A stretch of 64,000 bases of DNA from Sandaracinus amylolyticus (GCF_000737325.1 NZ_CP011125.1:5518001-5582000); one strand, 5' to 3'; counted from the stretch's first letter, positions 43,153-52,455 are shown. Notes: a model not told the origin generated them from the sequence alone. Numbers and translations are program-made.

Positions 43153-46100
43153 TCGACGATCACGCGAAGCGCGGTGCTCCGCCCCACGAACGCATCGTCG
43201 CGCAGGGCCTCGACCGACGCGGGCGGCACGACGAACTCGCCCGGCGTGGTCGCGCGCACCGCGTACGTCAGCTCGTGCAGCCCCGGCGGCAGCGACGACA
43301 GATAGAAGGTCGTCGCGTGCACGTCGAAGCGCCGGTGCTCGACGTACGAGAGCGTGCGCATCGCGTGGAACCCGCGCGCGTCGGTCGCGTCGTCGTCGGG
43401 GCTCGCGCCGAGCAGCGCCATGAGCGACGCGTGCGGCGTCGTGCGCAGCCCCGCGTCGACGCTCTCGAGCCCGGCGCCGAGCGGATCGCGCACCGCGACG
43501 CGATCCGACGTTCCGTTCTCCACGTGCACGAAGAGCCGCACCCGGATCATCGTGCCGAGCGGGATGCGCGCGCCCGGCTCGATCGGCGTGCCCGCCGCGG
43601 TCTCGAGCACACGATGGAGCGCGACCGCGCGACCGCGCGCGACGTCGTCCGCCTCGCCGATCGGCACCGCCCACCGCGCATCGAGCGCGACGAAGATCGG
43701 ATCCTCCGCGCCCCCACCGCGCGCGAGCAGCCGGCGCGCGCCCTGCACCCGCGACCACGGCACGTCGAAGAGAGCGCCCTCGTCGCCGCGCACGCGCGCC
43801 TCGATCGCGCCATCGCCGATCACGAGCGATGCGTCGAGCGGATCACCCTCGCGCCCGAAGCGCTGCGCGCACGCGGAGAGCGCGGCCATCGCGGCCGCGA
43901 CGTCCGTCGGCGCGCCGAGCCCGTCCTGTCGCGCGCCGCCGATCCGCAGCAGCTCCGTCGCGAGCTCGCGGATCCACTGCTCTCCGCCGTCGACGATCGA
44001 CGCGGCCTCGAGCACCGCGGCGATCGCCGCGACGTCGTGCTCGACGTACACCGCGCGCGGCGCGCCCGCGTTCGACCGTGCGCTCGACTCGAGCCCTGCG
44101 ATCTCGAGCTCCGGGAAGAGCCGGTGCACGGCGAGCGCGAGCGCCGTCTCGCGACGACGATTGCCCTCGGGCAGCGCGAGCGCGAGCCACGCGAGCGACG
44201 CCGGCGACGCGAATTCGCGCTGCTCGTAGAGCGCGTCGAGCGGCCCACCGCGCGTGCCCGCTTCGCCCAGCAGGCGCAGCGCGAGCGCCCAGCTCTCCTG
44301 GCCCGCTCGCCCGTACGTCTCACCGAACGCGCCCATCTCGACGAGCTGCTCGACACGGCGCAGCCCGGCCTCGCGCACGCCCTCGGGGACGCGCAGCCCC
44401 GCGCGCTGCGCCTCGATCAGCGCGCGCAGCGCGAGCACCGTCTCGTGCGGCTGAGTGCCCTCGTCGGCGCTCCATCGCGCGAACCCTCCGTCGATGGTGC
44501 GCGTGCGCATGATCGCGTCGATCGCGCGCGCCGCCCGCGATCGCAGCTCCGCCTCGTCCCGACCGCCGCGACGCAGCCCCTCCGACATGCGCAGGTAGCT
44601 CGCGATCGCGAGCAAGCGCGACGCCTCGACCTCGGTGCCGCCCCACCCGCTCTCGTCCAGCGCGTCGAGCGCGCCGTCGAGCCCGACGAACGGATGCGAC
44701 GCGACCGCGACGCGCAGCTCGCCGCGCGGGCTCTGCCCGAACGCGAGATCGAGCGCGCGCTCGCCGCTGCCACCGACGACCGCGCGACGACGCACCCATC
44801 GCGCAGCGGGCACGACCGGGACGCGCGCGCCGTCCTCGTGCGCGACGGGCTCGCGGTCGACGCTCGCGCTCGCCTCGACCCGGAGCGGCATCACGCCGAC
44901 GCTCGTCGCCGCGATCGGCTCGCTCACCCGCGCCTCGCCGCCCGCGGCGATCGTGATCGTGCGCGCCTCGCGCGCCTCCCCGCCGACGTGGAACCGTACC
45001 TGCGCGGTGATCTCGCGCTCCCCCGCGTTGTGCACGAACGCGACCGCCTCGAAGCGATCGCCCTCGGTCGCGAAGCGCGGGAACGCGGCGCGCACGACGA
45101 GCGGCTGCTCCGCGACGACCCACGCCGACGCACGCCCGCGACGCAAGCCGTCGTCGATCGCGATCGCCATCACGCGGTACTCGGTCGGGCGCGCCGGCAG
45201 CTCGAGCTCGGCGCGCGCGACTCCATCCGCACCGGTGACGAGCCGCGGCGCCCAGAGCGGCGTCGGATCGAAGCGCTCGCGCTCCTCGAGATCCATCGCG
45301 CCCTCCGCGTACCCACCGTCGCCGCTCGCCTCCGCTTCGATCGACGGATCGATCCGCGAGACCAGCGCGCGACGCAGATCCTCGAGCGCGAACGCCGCGC
45401 CGCGCTCGACGAAGAGCCCGCCCGTCGCGTCGGGCGTCTGGTACCCGGTGAGGCGCAGCGTGCCCTCGTCGACGGCCCACAGCGCGACGCGCGCGCCGCG
45501 CACGTCGTGTCCCTCTTCGTCGCGCACGTGCACCGCGATCGGCATGCGCGTGCCGGGGCGCGCCGCGCCCTCGGTCTCGATCGCGACCTCGAGCCGCGAC
45601 GTGCGCGGACGAACGCGCACGCTCGCGCTCCCGAACCGCAGATCGGGCGCGTTGAGATCGATGCGTTCGCCCGGCTCACCCGTGCGCGGACGAACGAGCG
45701 CGACCGTCACGAACACGTTCGGCACCATCGCGTCGGTGAGCGCCACGCGCACCACCTGACCACCCGCGCCGACGCGACGACGCTCCAACGAGAGCAGCGA
45801 GCCGTGGTGCACCGCGATCAGCGCCTCCGCGCCCTCCCAGGGCGACTCGAACGCGAGCTCCGCCTCCTCGCCGACGCTCCACTCCTCGCGCGCCGGCGTG
45901 AGCGCGATCGGCGCGCCCGGCGGATCACGATCCGGGTGCTCGTCGGGCCCCGCGACGTACACGCGCGTCTGCGCGAGCGTCGTGCGCCCGGCCTCGTCGC
46001 GTCCCTCGACCTCGAGCACGTACGTACCGGCGCGCGCCGGCGTGAACGCGCAGCGCACCGGCTCGAGCGCGCTCTCGAGATCGCACGTGTGCGCGACGTC

Positions 46101-48965
46101 GCGACGCTGACCGCGGCGCAGCTGGTACGCGCCCTCGTCCTCCTGCTCCGCGCCGTCGTGCCACTCCCACCAGCCGTGCCAGCCCTCGCGCACGAAGCGC
46201 GCCTCGATCGCGCGCGCCGCGACCGGCTCGCCCGCGTGATCGATCGCGATCGCGTCGATCGCGAGCTCGCTCCCGAGGCCGACCCACGAGCGCGGCCGCC
46301 GCACGCCGACCTCGAAGCTCGCCGGGTACGCGACGATCGAGCGCGACGCGCTCGTGGTCTGTCCCGTCGCGTCCGTGACCTCGGCCTCGACGCGCAAGCG
46401 CGTGCGCACCGGCGACGCGAGCGAGACCTCCGCGCCGAGCGTCGCCGCGCCCTCGCGATCGAGCGTCGCTTCGCCCTCCGCCAGCGTGCCCGCCCGCGCC
46501 GCGCCCGACGCCGGACCGAACGCGTACTCGCTCCACCGCACCGGCACCGGCGCCACGCCCTCGCGCGCGATCGACCACCGCATCGTCGCGCCCTCGAGCG
46601 GCGCGCCGAAGAGGTAGCGCGCGGTCGCCGCGATCGAGAGCGCGTCACCGCCGTGCACGTCGCCGCTCGGCGCCGCGAGATCGACACTGAAGCGCGGCTG
46701 GCGGAACTCGGCGATCGTGACGTTCGTCGATCCGAGCGATGCCCCCTGGGTATCGATCAGCTCGAGTCGATGCGTTCCGAGCATCACGCCCTCGGGCAGC
46801 GTCCAGCTCGCGTCGGCCTGGCCACGCTCGAGCCGCGTGCTCGCCTCGGCGATCGGCGTCTCGCTGCCGCCCATCAGCCGGAACCGAACCGGGCGATCGC
46901 TCGGCGGGGTCGCGCTCGCACCCTCCATGCGGCGCGCGATCGCGAGCACCGACATCGGCTCGCCCGGGCGGTACGCACCGCGATCCGCGATCACCGTCGC
47001 GCGCACCACGCCCTCGTCCTCGTCGGGCGCGCCACCGCTCTGCGGAACCCCGAGCGCGCCAGGCCCCACGCCGCGCCGCGGATCGAGCTGCAGCACCGCG
47101 CGATCACCGGCCGCGCGCACCACGATCATCGTGGTCTCCGCGAGCGGGCTCCACTGGATCGTCGATCCGCGCCGCCCATCGCTGCGCACCCACGCCGCGC
47201 CGTTCGCGTCGGTCGTCGCCTCCGCGACGAGCCCGCCCGAGACGTTCCGCAGCTCGACGCGCGCGCCCTCGATCGCCGTCGCGCGCGCGATCGAGCTCAC
47301 CCACACGAGCACGCCGCGATCGAGCGCCTCCGCGGTGACGCCGAGATCGGTCGACTGCACGAACGCCGCCTGCAGATCCGACGCCGTCCCGCGCGCGCCA
47401 GGCTGGAACGCGACCACCATCATGTGCGCGCCGCCGCTCGCGTCGCGCGCGTCGAGCGTGCCGCGCCCCCAGCGGTTCGCGCGTGCGTCCGGGAGGATCG
47501 TCGGGAGCGCGATCTCGATCGGCTCCGCCGCGACGAACGACGCGGGGGACACGAGCGCGTCGACCTCGCGCCCCTCGGGCACGGTGCGCACGAGCGCGCG
47601 TCCCTCGTCGACGTGGATGCCGCGCACGTGCAGCGCGATCGGCGCGTCCTGCTCGTACACGAGCGTGCCGCCCGGCGCCTGCACGGTGGGCGGGTGACCC
47701 GCGCTCCGCACCGCGAGCGGCGCGAGCGGCACCACGCGATCTCCGCCCTCGGTCTGCACCGCGCCGAGGCGCACCTCGTAGACCTGATCGGGCTCCCACT
47801 CGCCGCGGATCGCGACGACGCGCCCCTGCTCCGCGCCCTGCCCCTCGACGCGCACGTCGACGTCGCGCAGCGCGGGCGCCACGCGCACGTCGCTCGGCGA
47901 GAGCGCGGCGAGACGCTCGCTCGCGAGCAGCCGCAGCGCCGGCCCGATGTCGACGATCTGCCCGGGATCCTCGGTGAACGTGCAGCGCGCGGTGCCCCAG
48001 CGGCTCTCCTCGCAGCCGATCCCGGTGAAGCGCGGGCGCGGCGCGAGGGCGAACTGCACGACGCGCGGGTACGACCCTCCGTAGCCGCTCCAGCGCGGCG
48101 CGAGCGCGACCGCGATCTGCGCGCCCGCCTCGAGCGGACGACCGAGCGCGAGATCGACGCGGAAGCGCTGCGGCGCGTCCTCGGCCGTCGTGGGCTCGAA
48201 GCCGCCCGCGGTGATGCGCAGCGGGATCGGACGTCGGCCTTCGACCTCCCACGCGAAGATCTCCTGCGCGAGCTCCGCGGCCGAGACCTGCGCGTCGAAC
48301 GTGAGCGCGAGCGGCTCGCCCTCCGCGACGCTCGGCTGGTGCCCGACGAGGCGCGGCGATCCGTCGAACACGATGACGCGCGGCGTGTCGTCGTAGAGCG
48401 CGTCGCCGTCGAGCGAGGCGAGCTCCTCCTCGACGACGAGCGAGGCCTCGACGTTGCGATCGAACGCCGTCACCGCGGGCGTGAACAGCAGGCTGCTGCG
48501 CGTCGCCCATCGCCAGCTGCCCGCGACCGCGGGCTCGAACGAGACGGGCGCATGCTCGAGCGCACGACCGACCTCGGAGCCGCGCACCATCGGGCGGTTG
48601 AAGCGCACGAGCAGCGTCTCGCCGCGCTCCACGCGCGTCGCGCCTTCACGCGGCGAGAGGATCGCGAGCGCGTCGGGCGCGTCGGCGACCAAGAGCGGCG
48701 CCAGCGGCGTCGCGGGCGGGACCTCCGGCTCGGGCGGCGGGAACTGCGAGATGCCGTCGAGCGCCTGCCACGGCGCGTCCCGGAGCGTCGCGGAGCGCCG
48801 GCTGCCGCTCGGGATCAGCGCGATGATCACGCCGAGCACGAGGAGCACACCCGCGACCAGGACCACGACGGGGACGCGTCGCGGGCTCGGCGCAGTGGGT
48901 CCCGCGGGCGTGCGGTACGGGCCTGGGGACGGAGGAGGCTCGGACGAGGGCGCGGAGGTCGCCAT
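43149..48965 (-). CDS. Bacterial alpha-2-macroglobulin, thioester lost
   Basis: The 1,938-residue periplasmic protein is anchored by one N-terminal helix (about 31-51, VPVVVLVAGVLLVLGVIIALI) rather than a lipobox. It has the order of the family: bacterial MG N-terminal domains, MG repeats (for example VFVTVALVRPRTG), a bait-like region, the A2M domain (APRLVTGADGVARAELELPARPTEYRVMAIAIDD) and the alpha-alpha toroid (SRLLAIASYLRMSEG, DGGFARWSADEGTQPHETVLAL). The canonical GC(L/V)EQ thioester, expected near residue 1440, reads GGTEV, so both Cys and Gln are replaced. A thioester-free trap resembles E. coli YfaS rather than the pbpC-linked YfhM. The ATG was chosen at 48965 behind TAGCCT. Confidence 0.9.
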   Translation of the reverse strand: MATSAPSSEPPPSPGPYRTPAGPTAPSPRRVPVVVLVAGVLLVLGVIIALIPSGSRRSATLRDAPWQALDGISQFPPPEPEVPPATPLAPLLVADAPDALAILSPREGATRVERGETLLVRFNRPMVRGSEVGRALEHAPVSFEPAVAGSWRWATRSSLLFTPAVTAFDRNVEASLVVEEELASLDGDALYDDTPRVIVFDGSPRLVGHQPSVAEGEPLALTFDAQVSAAELAQEIFAWEVEGRRPIPLRITAGGFEPTTAEDAPQRFRVDLALGRPLEAGAQIAVALAPRWSGYGGSYPRVVQFALAPRPRFTGIGCEESRWGTARCTFTEDPGQIVDIGPALRLLASERLAALSPSDVRVAPALRDVDVRVEGQGAEQGRVVAIRGEWEPDQVYEVRLGAVQTEGGDRVVPLAPLAVRSAGHPPTVQAPGGTLVYEQDAPIALHVRGIHVDEGRALVRTVPEGREVDALVSPASFVAAEPIEIALPTILPDARANRWGRGTLDARDASGGAHMMVVAFQPGARGTASDLQAAFVQSTDLGVTAEALDRGVLVWVSSIARATAIEGARVELRNVSGGLVAEATTDANGAAWVRSDGRRGSTIQWSPLAETTMIVVRAAGDRAVLQLDPRRGVGPGALGVPQSGGAPDEDEGVVRATVIADRGAYRPGEPMSVLAIARRMEGASATPPSDRPVRFRLMGGSETPIAEASTRLERGQADASWTLPEGVMLGTHRLELIDTQGASLGSTNVTIAEFRQPRFSVDLAAPSGDVHGGDALSIAATARYLFGAPLEGATMRWSIAREGVAPVPVRWSEYAFGPASGAARAGTLAEGEATLDREGAATLGAEVSLASPVRTRLRVEAEVTDATGQTTSASRSIVAYPASFEVGVRRPRSWVGLGSELAIDAIAIDHAGEPVAARAIEARFVREGWHGWWEWHDGAEQEDEGAYQLRRGQRRDVAHTCDLESALEPVRCAFTPARAGTYVLEVEGRDEAGRTTLAQTRVYVAGPDEHPDRDPPGAPIALTPAREEWSVGEEAELAFESPWEGAEALIAVHHGSLLSLERRRVGAGGQVVRVALTDAMVPNVFVTVALVRPRTGEPGERIDLNAPDLRFGSASVRVRPRTSRLEVAIETEGAARPGTRMPIAVHVRDEEGHDVRGARVALWAVDEGTLRLTGYQTPDATGGLFVERGAAFALEDLRRALVSRIDPSIEAEASGDGGYAEGAMDLEERERFDPTPLWAPRLVTGADGVARAELELPARPTEYRVMAIAIDDGLRRGRASAWVVAEQPLVVRAAFPRFATEGDRFEAVAFVHNAGEREITAQVRFHVGGEAREARTITIAAGGEARVSEPIAATSVGVMPLRVEASASVDREPVAHEDGARVPVVPAARWVRRRAVVGGSGERALDLAFGQSPRGELRVAVASHPFVGLDGALDALDESGWGGTEVEASRLLAIASYLRMSEGLRRGGRDEAELRSRAARAIDAIMRTRTIDGGFARWSADEGTQPHETVLALRALIEAQRAGLRVPEGVREAGLRRVEQLVEMGAFGETYGRAGQESWALALRLLGEAGTRGGPLDALYEQREFASPASLAWLALALPEGNRRRETALALAVHRLFPELEIAGLESSARSNAGAPRAVYVEHDVAAIAAVLEAASIVDGGEQWIRELATELLRIGGARQDGLGAPTDVAAAMAALSACAQRFGREGDPLDASLVIGDGAIEARVRGDEGALFDVPWSRVQGARRLLARGGGAEDPIFVALDARWAVPIGEADDVARGRAVALHRVLETAAGTPIEPGARIPLGTMIRVRLFVHVENGTSDRVAVRDPLGAGLESVDAGLRTTPHASLMALLGASPDDDATDARGFHAMRTLSYVEHRRFDVHATTFYLSSLPPGLHELTYAVRATTPGEFVVPPASVEALRDDAFVGRSTALRVIVE

Positions 48966-48970
48966 GAGCG

Positions 48971-48976
48971 AGGCTA
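48971..48976 (-). promoter_or_regulatory. -10-like hexamer TAGCCT before the alpha-2-macroglobulin-pbpC operon
   Basis: On the minus strand TAGCCT is 5 nt before ATG 48965, at the short end of the range seen here. Confidence 0.4.
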
Positions 48977-49170
48977 CGATGGCAACCGGCGCGCCTGCGC
49001 CCTCCGGCCGGGAACATCGTGGACGGCGCGCGGCGCGCGTGGCTGCCCGGCCACGACGCGGTCGCCGGGCGGACACGCCTCGGCTCCTCCCCACACCGAC
49101 GTGTGGGCTCGACGCGAGCGGACTTCGCCCTTAGGCTCGCGCCCGCTCTTCCACGGAGGCGAAGGTCGAG

Positions 49171-49281
49171 ATGGCGCAGCAGCAGAAGAACGACGACGCG
49201 GGCTTCATGATCGGGATGGTGCTCTTCTCGGTGCTGATCCCGGCGCTCTTCGGGATCGCGGTCTACCTCTCGCCCGGCTGA
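49171..49281 (+). CDS. Small membrane protein (36 residues)
   Basis: It reads MAQQQKNDDAGFMIGMVLFS and continues VLIPALFGIAVYLSPG. A polar head is followed by one membrane helix (about 12-33). It has a clear ribosome-binding site (ACGGAGG, 49153-49159, plus GAAGG) and a TAGGCT -10-like box at 49132, giving a leader of about 30 nt. This is the kind of gene automatic callers miss. Its last 19 bases overlap the 3' end of the convergent TPR gene. The function is unknown. Confidence 0.55.
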   Translation: MAQQQKNDDAGFMIGMVLFSVLIPALFGIAVYLSPG

Positions 49282-50096
49282 TCCTCGCTCGCTCCCGCGA
49301 TCGGTGCGCGCGCCTCGGCAGCGAGGCCGCGCACGCGGCGGAAGCCGAGCATCTCCAGCGACAACAGCGTCGCGTCGTCGAGCGTGCGCAGCGTGGTGAT
49401 CGCGCCCTCGTGATCACCTCTCGCATCCAGCGCCGCCGCACGCAGCACGCGCGCCTCCGCCTTGACCGAGGCGTCCTCGAGCCGCGCCTCGACGTCGGTC
49501 GCGATCTTCAGGGCATCGTCGAGCTCGCCGCGCTCGACCGCGATCATCCCGCCGAGCAGATCGAGACGCGCCTCCATGTCGGGCTCGTCGCTCGCCTTGC
49601 CGCGCACCGCGAGCGCGGCCTGCGCGTCGTCGATCATGCCCGCCGAGAGGTACGACGCGATCTTCGTGTGCCGCACCACGACCGCCTGCGACGGCGAGAG
49701 CGCGTCGAGGTCCACGCGCGCGAGGACACGCGCGCCCTCTTCGGGGCGACCGCTCGCGTCGAGCAGCTCCGCGAGCACCACCGAGAGGTGCGCCTGCTCC
49801 TGACGCAGTCGCGGCCCGAGGCGCTGCGAGCGCGCGAGCGCCTGCTTCACCTCGATGATCGCGCGCGGGCGCAGCGACGCATCGACCACCGCGCTCTCCC
49901 AGCGATCCCAGTCCGCTTCCTTCTTCTTGCGCGTCCACGCGCGGCGCGCCTGCTCCGCGAGCCAGAGCGCGAGCACGCCGATCGCGATCGGCACGAAGAG
50001 CCACGCGCGATCGTAGTGATCGAGCACCTGGTAGAGGAGCCAGGCGACGATCGCCATGAACGTCGCGCGGAGGATGCGGAAGCCCCAGGTGCGCAT
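49263..50096 (-). CDS. Membrane-anchored TPR-like protein
   Basis: The protein has 277 residues. Two hydrophobic segments near the N-terminus (about 8-24 and 33-48: ATFMAIVAWLLYQVL and WLFVPIAIGVLALWLAEQA) precede a cytoplasmic domain of paired helices with TPR character (HLSVVLAELLDASGRPEEGARVLARVDLDAL, MEARLDLLGGMIAVERGELDDALKIATDVEARL). It probably acts as an adaptor. The ATG at 50096 is 8 nt after TACGCT. Its 3' end overlaps the small gene on the other strand. Confidence 0.7.
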   Translation of the reverse strand: MRTWGFRILRATFMAIVAWLLYQVLDHYDRAWLFVPIAIGVLALWLAEQARRAWTRKKKEADWDRWESAVVDASLRPRAIIEVKQALARSQRLGPRLRQEQAHLSVVLAELLDASGRPEEGARVLARVDLDALSPSQAVVVRHTKIASYLSAGMIDDAQAALAVRGKASDEPDMEARLDLLGGMIAVERGELDDALKIATDVEARLEDASVKAEARVLRAAALDARGDHEGAITTLRTLDDATLLSLEMLGFRRVRGLAAEARAPIAGASEDQPGER

Positions 50097-50104
50097 GGTG
50101 CGCG

Positions 50105-50110
50105 AGCGTA
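50105..50110 (-). promoter_or_regulatory. -10-like hexamer TACGCT before the membrane TPR gene
   Basis: Minus-strand TACGCT sits 8 nt before ATG 50096. Confidence 0.4.
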
Positions 50111-50152
50111 CTCCGACGCGATCCCAGCGCCACACGTGGCGCCGGTCGAGCC

Positions 50153-50962
50153 TCAGATCTTCACGCCCGCGGCGCGCAGCGCGTCGCGCACCGGCGCGTA
50201 GTCGTCGCTCGTCGCGCGCACCAGCCGCGCGGCCTGGAACAACGAGCGCATCGCGGTCGCGCCGTCGGGCTCGCGGTCGAGCGACTCGAGCACGTCGACG
50301 ATGCGTGCGCGCCACCGCTCGTCGAGCACGCGCGTGGCCGCGATCACGTCGCCGGGGATCGGATCGCTCGTGAGCACCGCGCGCATCGGGACGTCCGCCC
50401 CGCTCCACCCGGCGCGCGCGATCGGCGTGGTGGGATCGTCGGGCGAGGCGTGCTCGACGAACGTCGCGCCGGCGTCGACCTGCCGCGAGGCGACCGCCGC
50501 GACCACCGCGCCGTGGCTGCCGAGGATGCGCATGTCGGCGAAGAGCCGATCGGGATCGAGACCGCGCTGCGCGAGCGCGATCCGCGGGAAGAGGAACCCC
50601 GCGCACGAGTCGGGATCGACCCACGCCACCCGCTTGCCCGCGAGCTGCTCGGGCGTCGTGATGCCGGCGTCTTCGCGTACGAAGAGCGCGCCGCGGAACG
50701 ACGCGCGCCCCTCGCGCTCCATGCGCACCAGCGGCTCGACGCCGAAGCGCGCATGGGCCTGCACGAAGAGCGCAGGACCGAGCCAGGCGAGCTGCACCTC
50801 GCGGCGACCGACCCACCCGAGGAGCTCGCGATACGTGAGCGCGGGGCGGACCTCGACCTCGATCTGGAGCGCGCGACCGAGCGCGGCGGCGAGGCCCGCA
50901 CGGACGCGTTCTCCTTCCGCGTCGAGCGCGATCGGACCGACGGCGAGGACGAGCGTCGTCAA
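50153..50962 (-). CDS. PhnD-like solute-binding domain protein without signal peptide
   Basis: The protein has 269 residues. The fold signature of PhnD/phosphonate-type periplasmic binding proteins is present: LVLAVGPIALDAEGERVRAGLAAALGRAL, VQLAWLGPALFVQAH, GRASFRGALFVREDAGITTPEQLAGKRVAWVDPDSCAGFLFPR and GSHGAVVAAVASRQVDAGATFVEH. Normal family members are exported; this one begins directly with the first strand and has no signal peptide or lipobox, and no ABC transporter genes are adjacent. It may be a cytoplasmic sensor, or the start may lie elsewhere. The TTG start is supported by TAGGCT 7 nt upstream. Confidence 0.75.
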   Translation of the reverse strand: MTTLVLAVGPIALDAEGERVRAGLAAALGRALQIEVEVRPALTYRELLGWVGRREVQLAWLGPALFVQAHARFGVEPLVRMEREGRASFRGALFVREDAGITTPEQLAGKRVAWVDPDSCAGFLFPRIALAQRGLDPDRLFADMRILGSHGAVVAAVASRQVDAGATFVEHASPDDPTTPIARAGWSGADVPMRAVLTSDPIPGDVIAATRVLDERWRARIVDVLESLDREPDGATAMRSLFQAARLVRATSDDYAPVRDALRAAGVKI

Positions 50963-50969
50963 CGACCCG

Positions 50970-50975
50970 AGCCTA
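50970..50975 (-). promoter_or_regulatory. -10-like hexamer TAGGCT before the PhnD-like gene
   Basis: On the minus strand it is 7 nt before the TTG start at 50962. It faces away from TATGCC at 51006 on the plus strand, so the two promoters share about 30 bp. Confidence 0.45.
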
Positions 50976-51005
50976 ACCCAGCTTGCCCGCGCCGAGGGCG
51001 CCGCC

Positions 51006-51011
51006 TATGCC
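51006..51011 (+). promoter_or_regulatory. -10-like hexamer TATGCC before the cytochrome gene
   Basis: TATGCC lies 6 nt before GTG 51018. It ends in C rather than T, so it is a weaker match to the shared pattern. Confidence 0.35.
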
Positions 51012-51017
51012 TCGGGC

Positions 51018-51638
51018 GTGCGCGCCCATCCGCTCGTCCTGGCCCTCGTGCTCGTCGCCGCGTGCGGTGAGCCGGAGCGCGAGCTGCGCGAGTGGCAGCC
51101 CTCGGATCACCAGGTGCCGTCGGGACGCGAGGGCGCGGACGGCGACACGCGCGCGGCGCCGCCGGAAGAGGCGGAGCAGCAGGATCCCGAGCAGGCGGAG
51201 CGACGCGCCGCGACGGCGCTGTTCAGCTCGCTCTGCGCGAGCTGCCACGGCGAGGCAGGTCACGGCGACGGCCCCGGACGTCCTCCGGTCGCGCAGATCC
51301 CCGATCTCGCGAGCGCGTCGTGGCAGGAGCAGCGCACCGACGGCGAGATCGCGCAGGCCATCCTGCTCGGTCGCGGTGGGTTCATGCCGGCGTTCGGCGA
51401 TCGCTTGACGCCGGCGGGTGTGCAGGCGCTGGTGCGTCACGTGCGCCGGCTCGGCGGGCGCGAGCCCGGTGGCGGTGGTGGAGCGGCCGCGCCGGCCGAG
51501 GGCGAGACGCCGGAAGGCACGCCCGCCGAAGGCACGGCGCCCGCGGAGGGCACGGCGCCCGCGGAGGGCACGGCGCCCGCGGAGGGCACTCCTGCGGCGC
51601 CGGGTGCGAGCGGGGAGAGCGGCGCGGCAGCGCCGTAG
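51018..51638 (+). CDS. Lipoprotein c-type cytochrome
   Basis: The protein has 206 residues. The signal and lipobox (VRAHPLVLALVLVAAC) place it as a periplasm-facing lipoprotein. One class I heme c domain spans about 60-145: heme site CASCH (Cys73, Cys76, His77) and probable axial Met123 in GGFMPAFG, followed by VRHVRRLGG. The tail is Gly/Ala/Pro-rich with a six-residue tandem repeat (PAEGTA). It is a probable electron carrier; its partner oxidase or reductase is not in the window. The next lipoprotein gene starts 10 bp after its stop. Confidence 0.82.
   Translation: MRAHPLVLALVLVAACGEPERELREWQPSDHQVPSGREGADGDTRAAPPEEAEQQDPEQAERRAATALFSSLCASCHGEAGHGDGPGRPPVAQIPDLASASWQEQRTDGEIAQAILLGRGGFMPAFGDRLTPAGVQALVRHVRRLGGREPGGGGGAAAPAEGETPEGTPAEGTAPAEGTAPAEGTAPAEGTPAAPGASGESGAAAP
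51533..51595 (+). repeat. 18-bp tandem repeat inside the cytochrome gene
   Basis: GGCACGGCGCCCGCGGAG repeats about three times in frame and encodes the PAEGTA tail repeats. Its boundaries are approximate. Confidence 0.6.
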
Positions 51639-51641
51639 GAT
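51636..51641 (+). promoter_or_regulatory. -10-like hexamer TAGGAT before the 211-residue lipoprotein
   Basis: TAGGAT overlaps the stop of the cytochrome gene and lies 7 nt before ATG 51649. The gene may have its own promoter as well as read-through. Confidence 0.4.
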
Positions 51642-51648
51642 CGGCTCG

Positions 51649-52284
51649 ATGCGACGTGCGACCGCAGGGCTCGCGCTCTTCGTGCTCGCGGCGTGCGGCG
51701 GCGCGTCGAGCACGACGAGCACGTCGACCACGCCGTCCGGCTCGAGCTCGCTCGCGCCGGTCGCGACGGGCCCCATCGTGCCGTCGGAGGGCGCGCTCAA
51801 CGGACCGCCTCCGAGCGCCGGCGCGACCGCGCCCGACGTCTCCGCGACCTCGACGCCGACGCCGGCCGCGGAGGGCGAGATCCTCACGATCGCGCCCGGC
51901 TTCCGCCCCGATCCGATCATCCGACGCGGGCAGGCAGGAGGACCGCTGCCCGCGGAGTCGATCTCGCCCGACTGCCGCGGCTACGTGTCGAGCGCGCCGA
52001 GCTTCTTGCTCAAGGTCGACGCGCCCGTGCCGAGCCTGCGCGTGCTCGTCCACATGCAGGGCGACGCGACGCTCGTCGTGCAGCTCGCCGAGGGTCGCGT
52101 GCTCTGCAACGACGACACCGAGGGCCTCGACCCGATCGTCGAGGGCGCGTTCCCGGCGGGCCGCCATCGCGTGTTCGTCGGCACGTACGGCGAGGACGCG
52201 GCGGGCACGCCGTACACGCTCGCGGTGACGACGCAGTCGTCGCTGAGCACGGTCGCGATCGAGAGCCTGCCCGAGACGCGCTGA
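51649..52284 (+). CDS. Predicted lipoprotein, PPC-like domain (paralogue of next gene)
   Basis: The protein has 211 residues. MRRATAGLALFVLAAC is the lipoprotein signal (Cys16). A Ser/Thr/Pro-rich linker (about 17-80) precedes a compact beta domain: ISPDCRGYVSSAPSFLLKV, LRVLVHMQGDATLVVQLAEGRVLCNDDTEGLDPIVEGAFPAGRHRVFVGTYG. The same core occurs in the next gene (DCRGFI ... TTLVVQRADGSFACNDDSDGLNPVV). Two Cys (DCRG and LCND) are conserved between the two and probably pair. It resembles the PPC-type domains of myxobacterial secreted proteins. The ligand is unknown. Confidence 0.7.
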   Translation: MRRATAGLALFVLAACGGASSTTSTSTTPSGSSSLAPVATGPIVPSEGALNGPPPSAGATAPDVSATSTPTPAAEGEILTIAPGFRPDPIIRRGQAGGPLPAESISPDCRGYVSSAPSFLLKVDAPVPSLRVLVHMQGDATLVVQLAEGRVLCNDDTEGLDPIVEGAFPAGRHRVFVGTYGEDAAGTPYTLAVTTQSSLSTVAIESLPETR

Positions 52285-52455
52285 AGCTCGTCCGCACCGC
52301 GATCTCTCGCGCAGCGCGTCGTTTCGGCCTGCGCTCGACGCGGAAAAAACCTGCGCGAGATCCGCGAGCGGTTGGCGTACTCTCAGCACGCTTCGCAGGT
52401 GGACGCGCGGAGCGGGGGATCCGGACGAGTGAACCGAGAAGAAGGAGCGAAGCAC

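Noticed and set aside
43140-50201. A 2,353-codon open frame on the plus strand
   Set aside because: It is Arg/Ala/His-rich and antisense to the alpha-2-macroglobulin, whose family motifs are on the minus strand.
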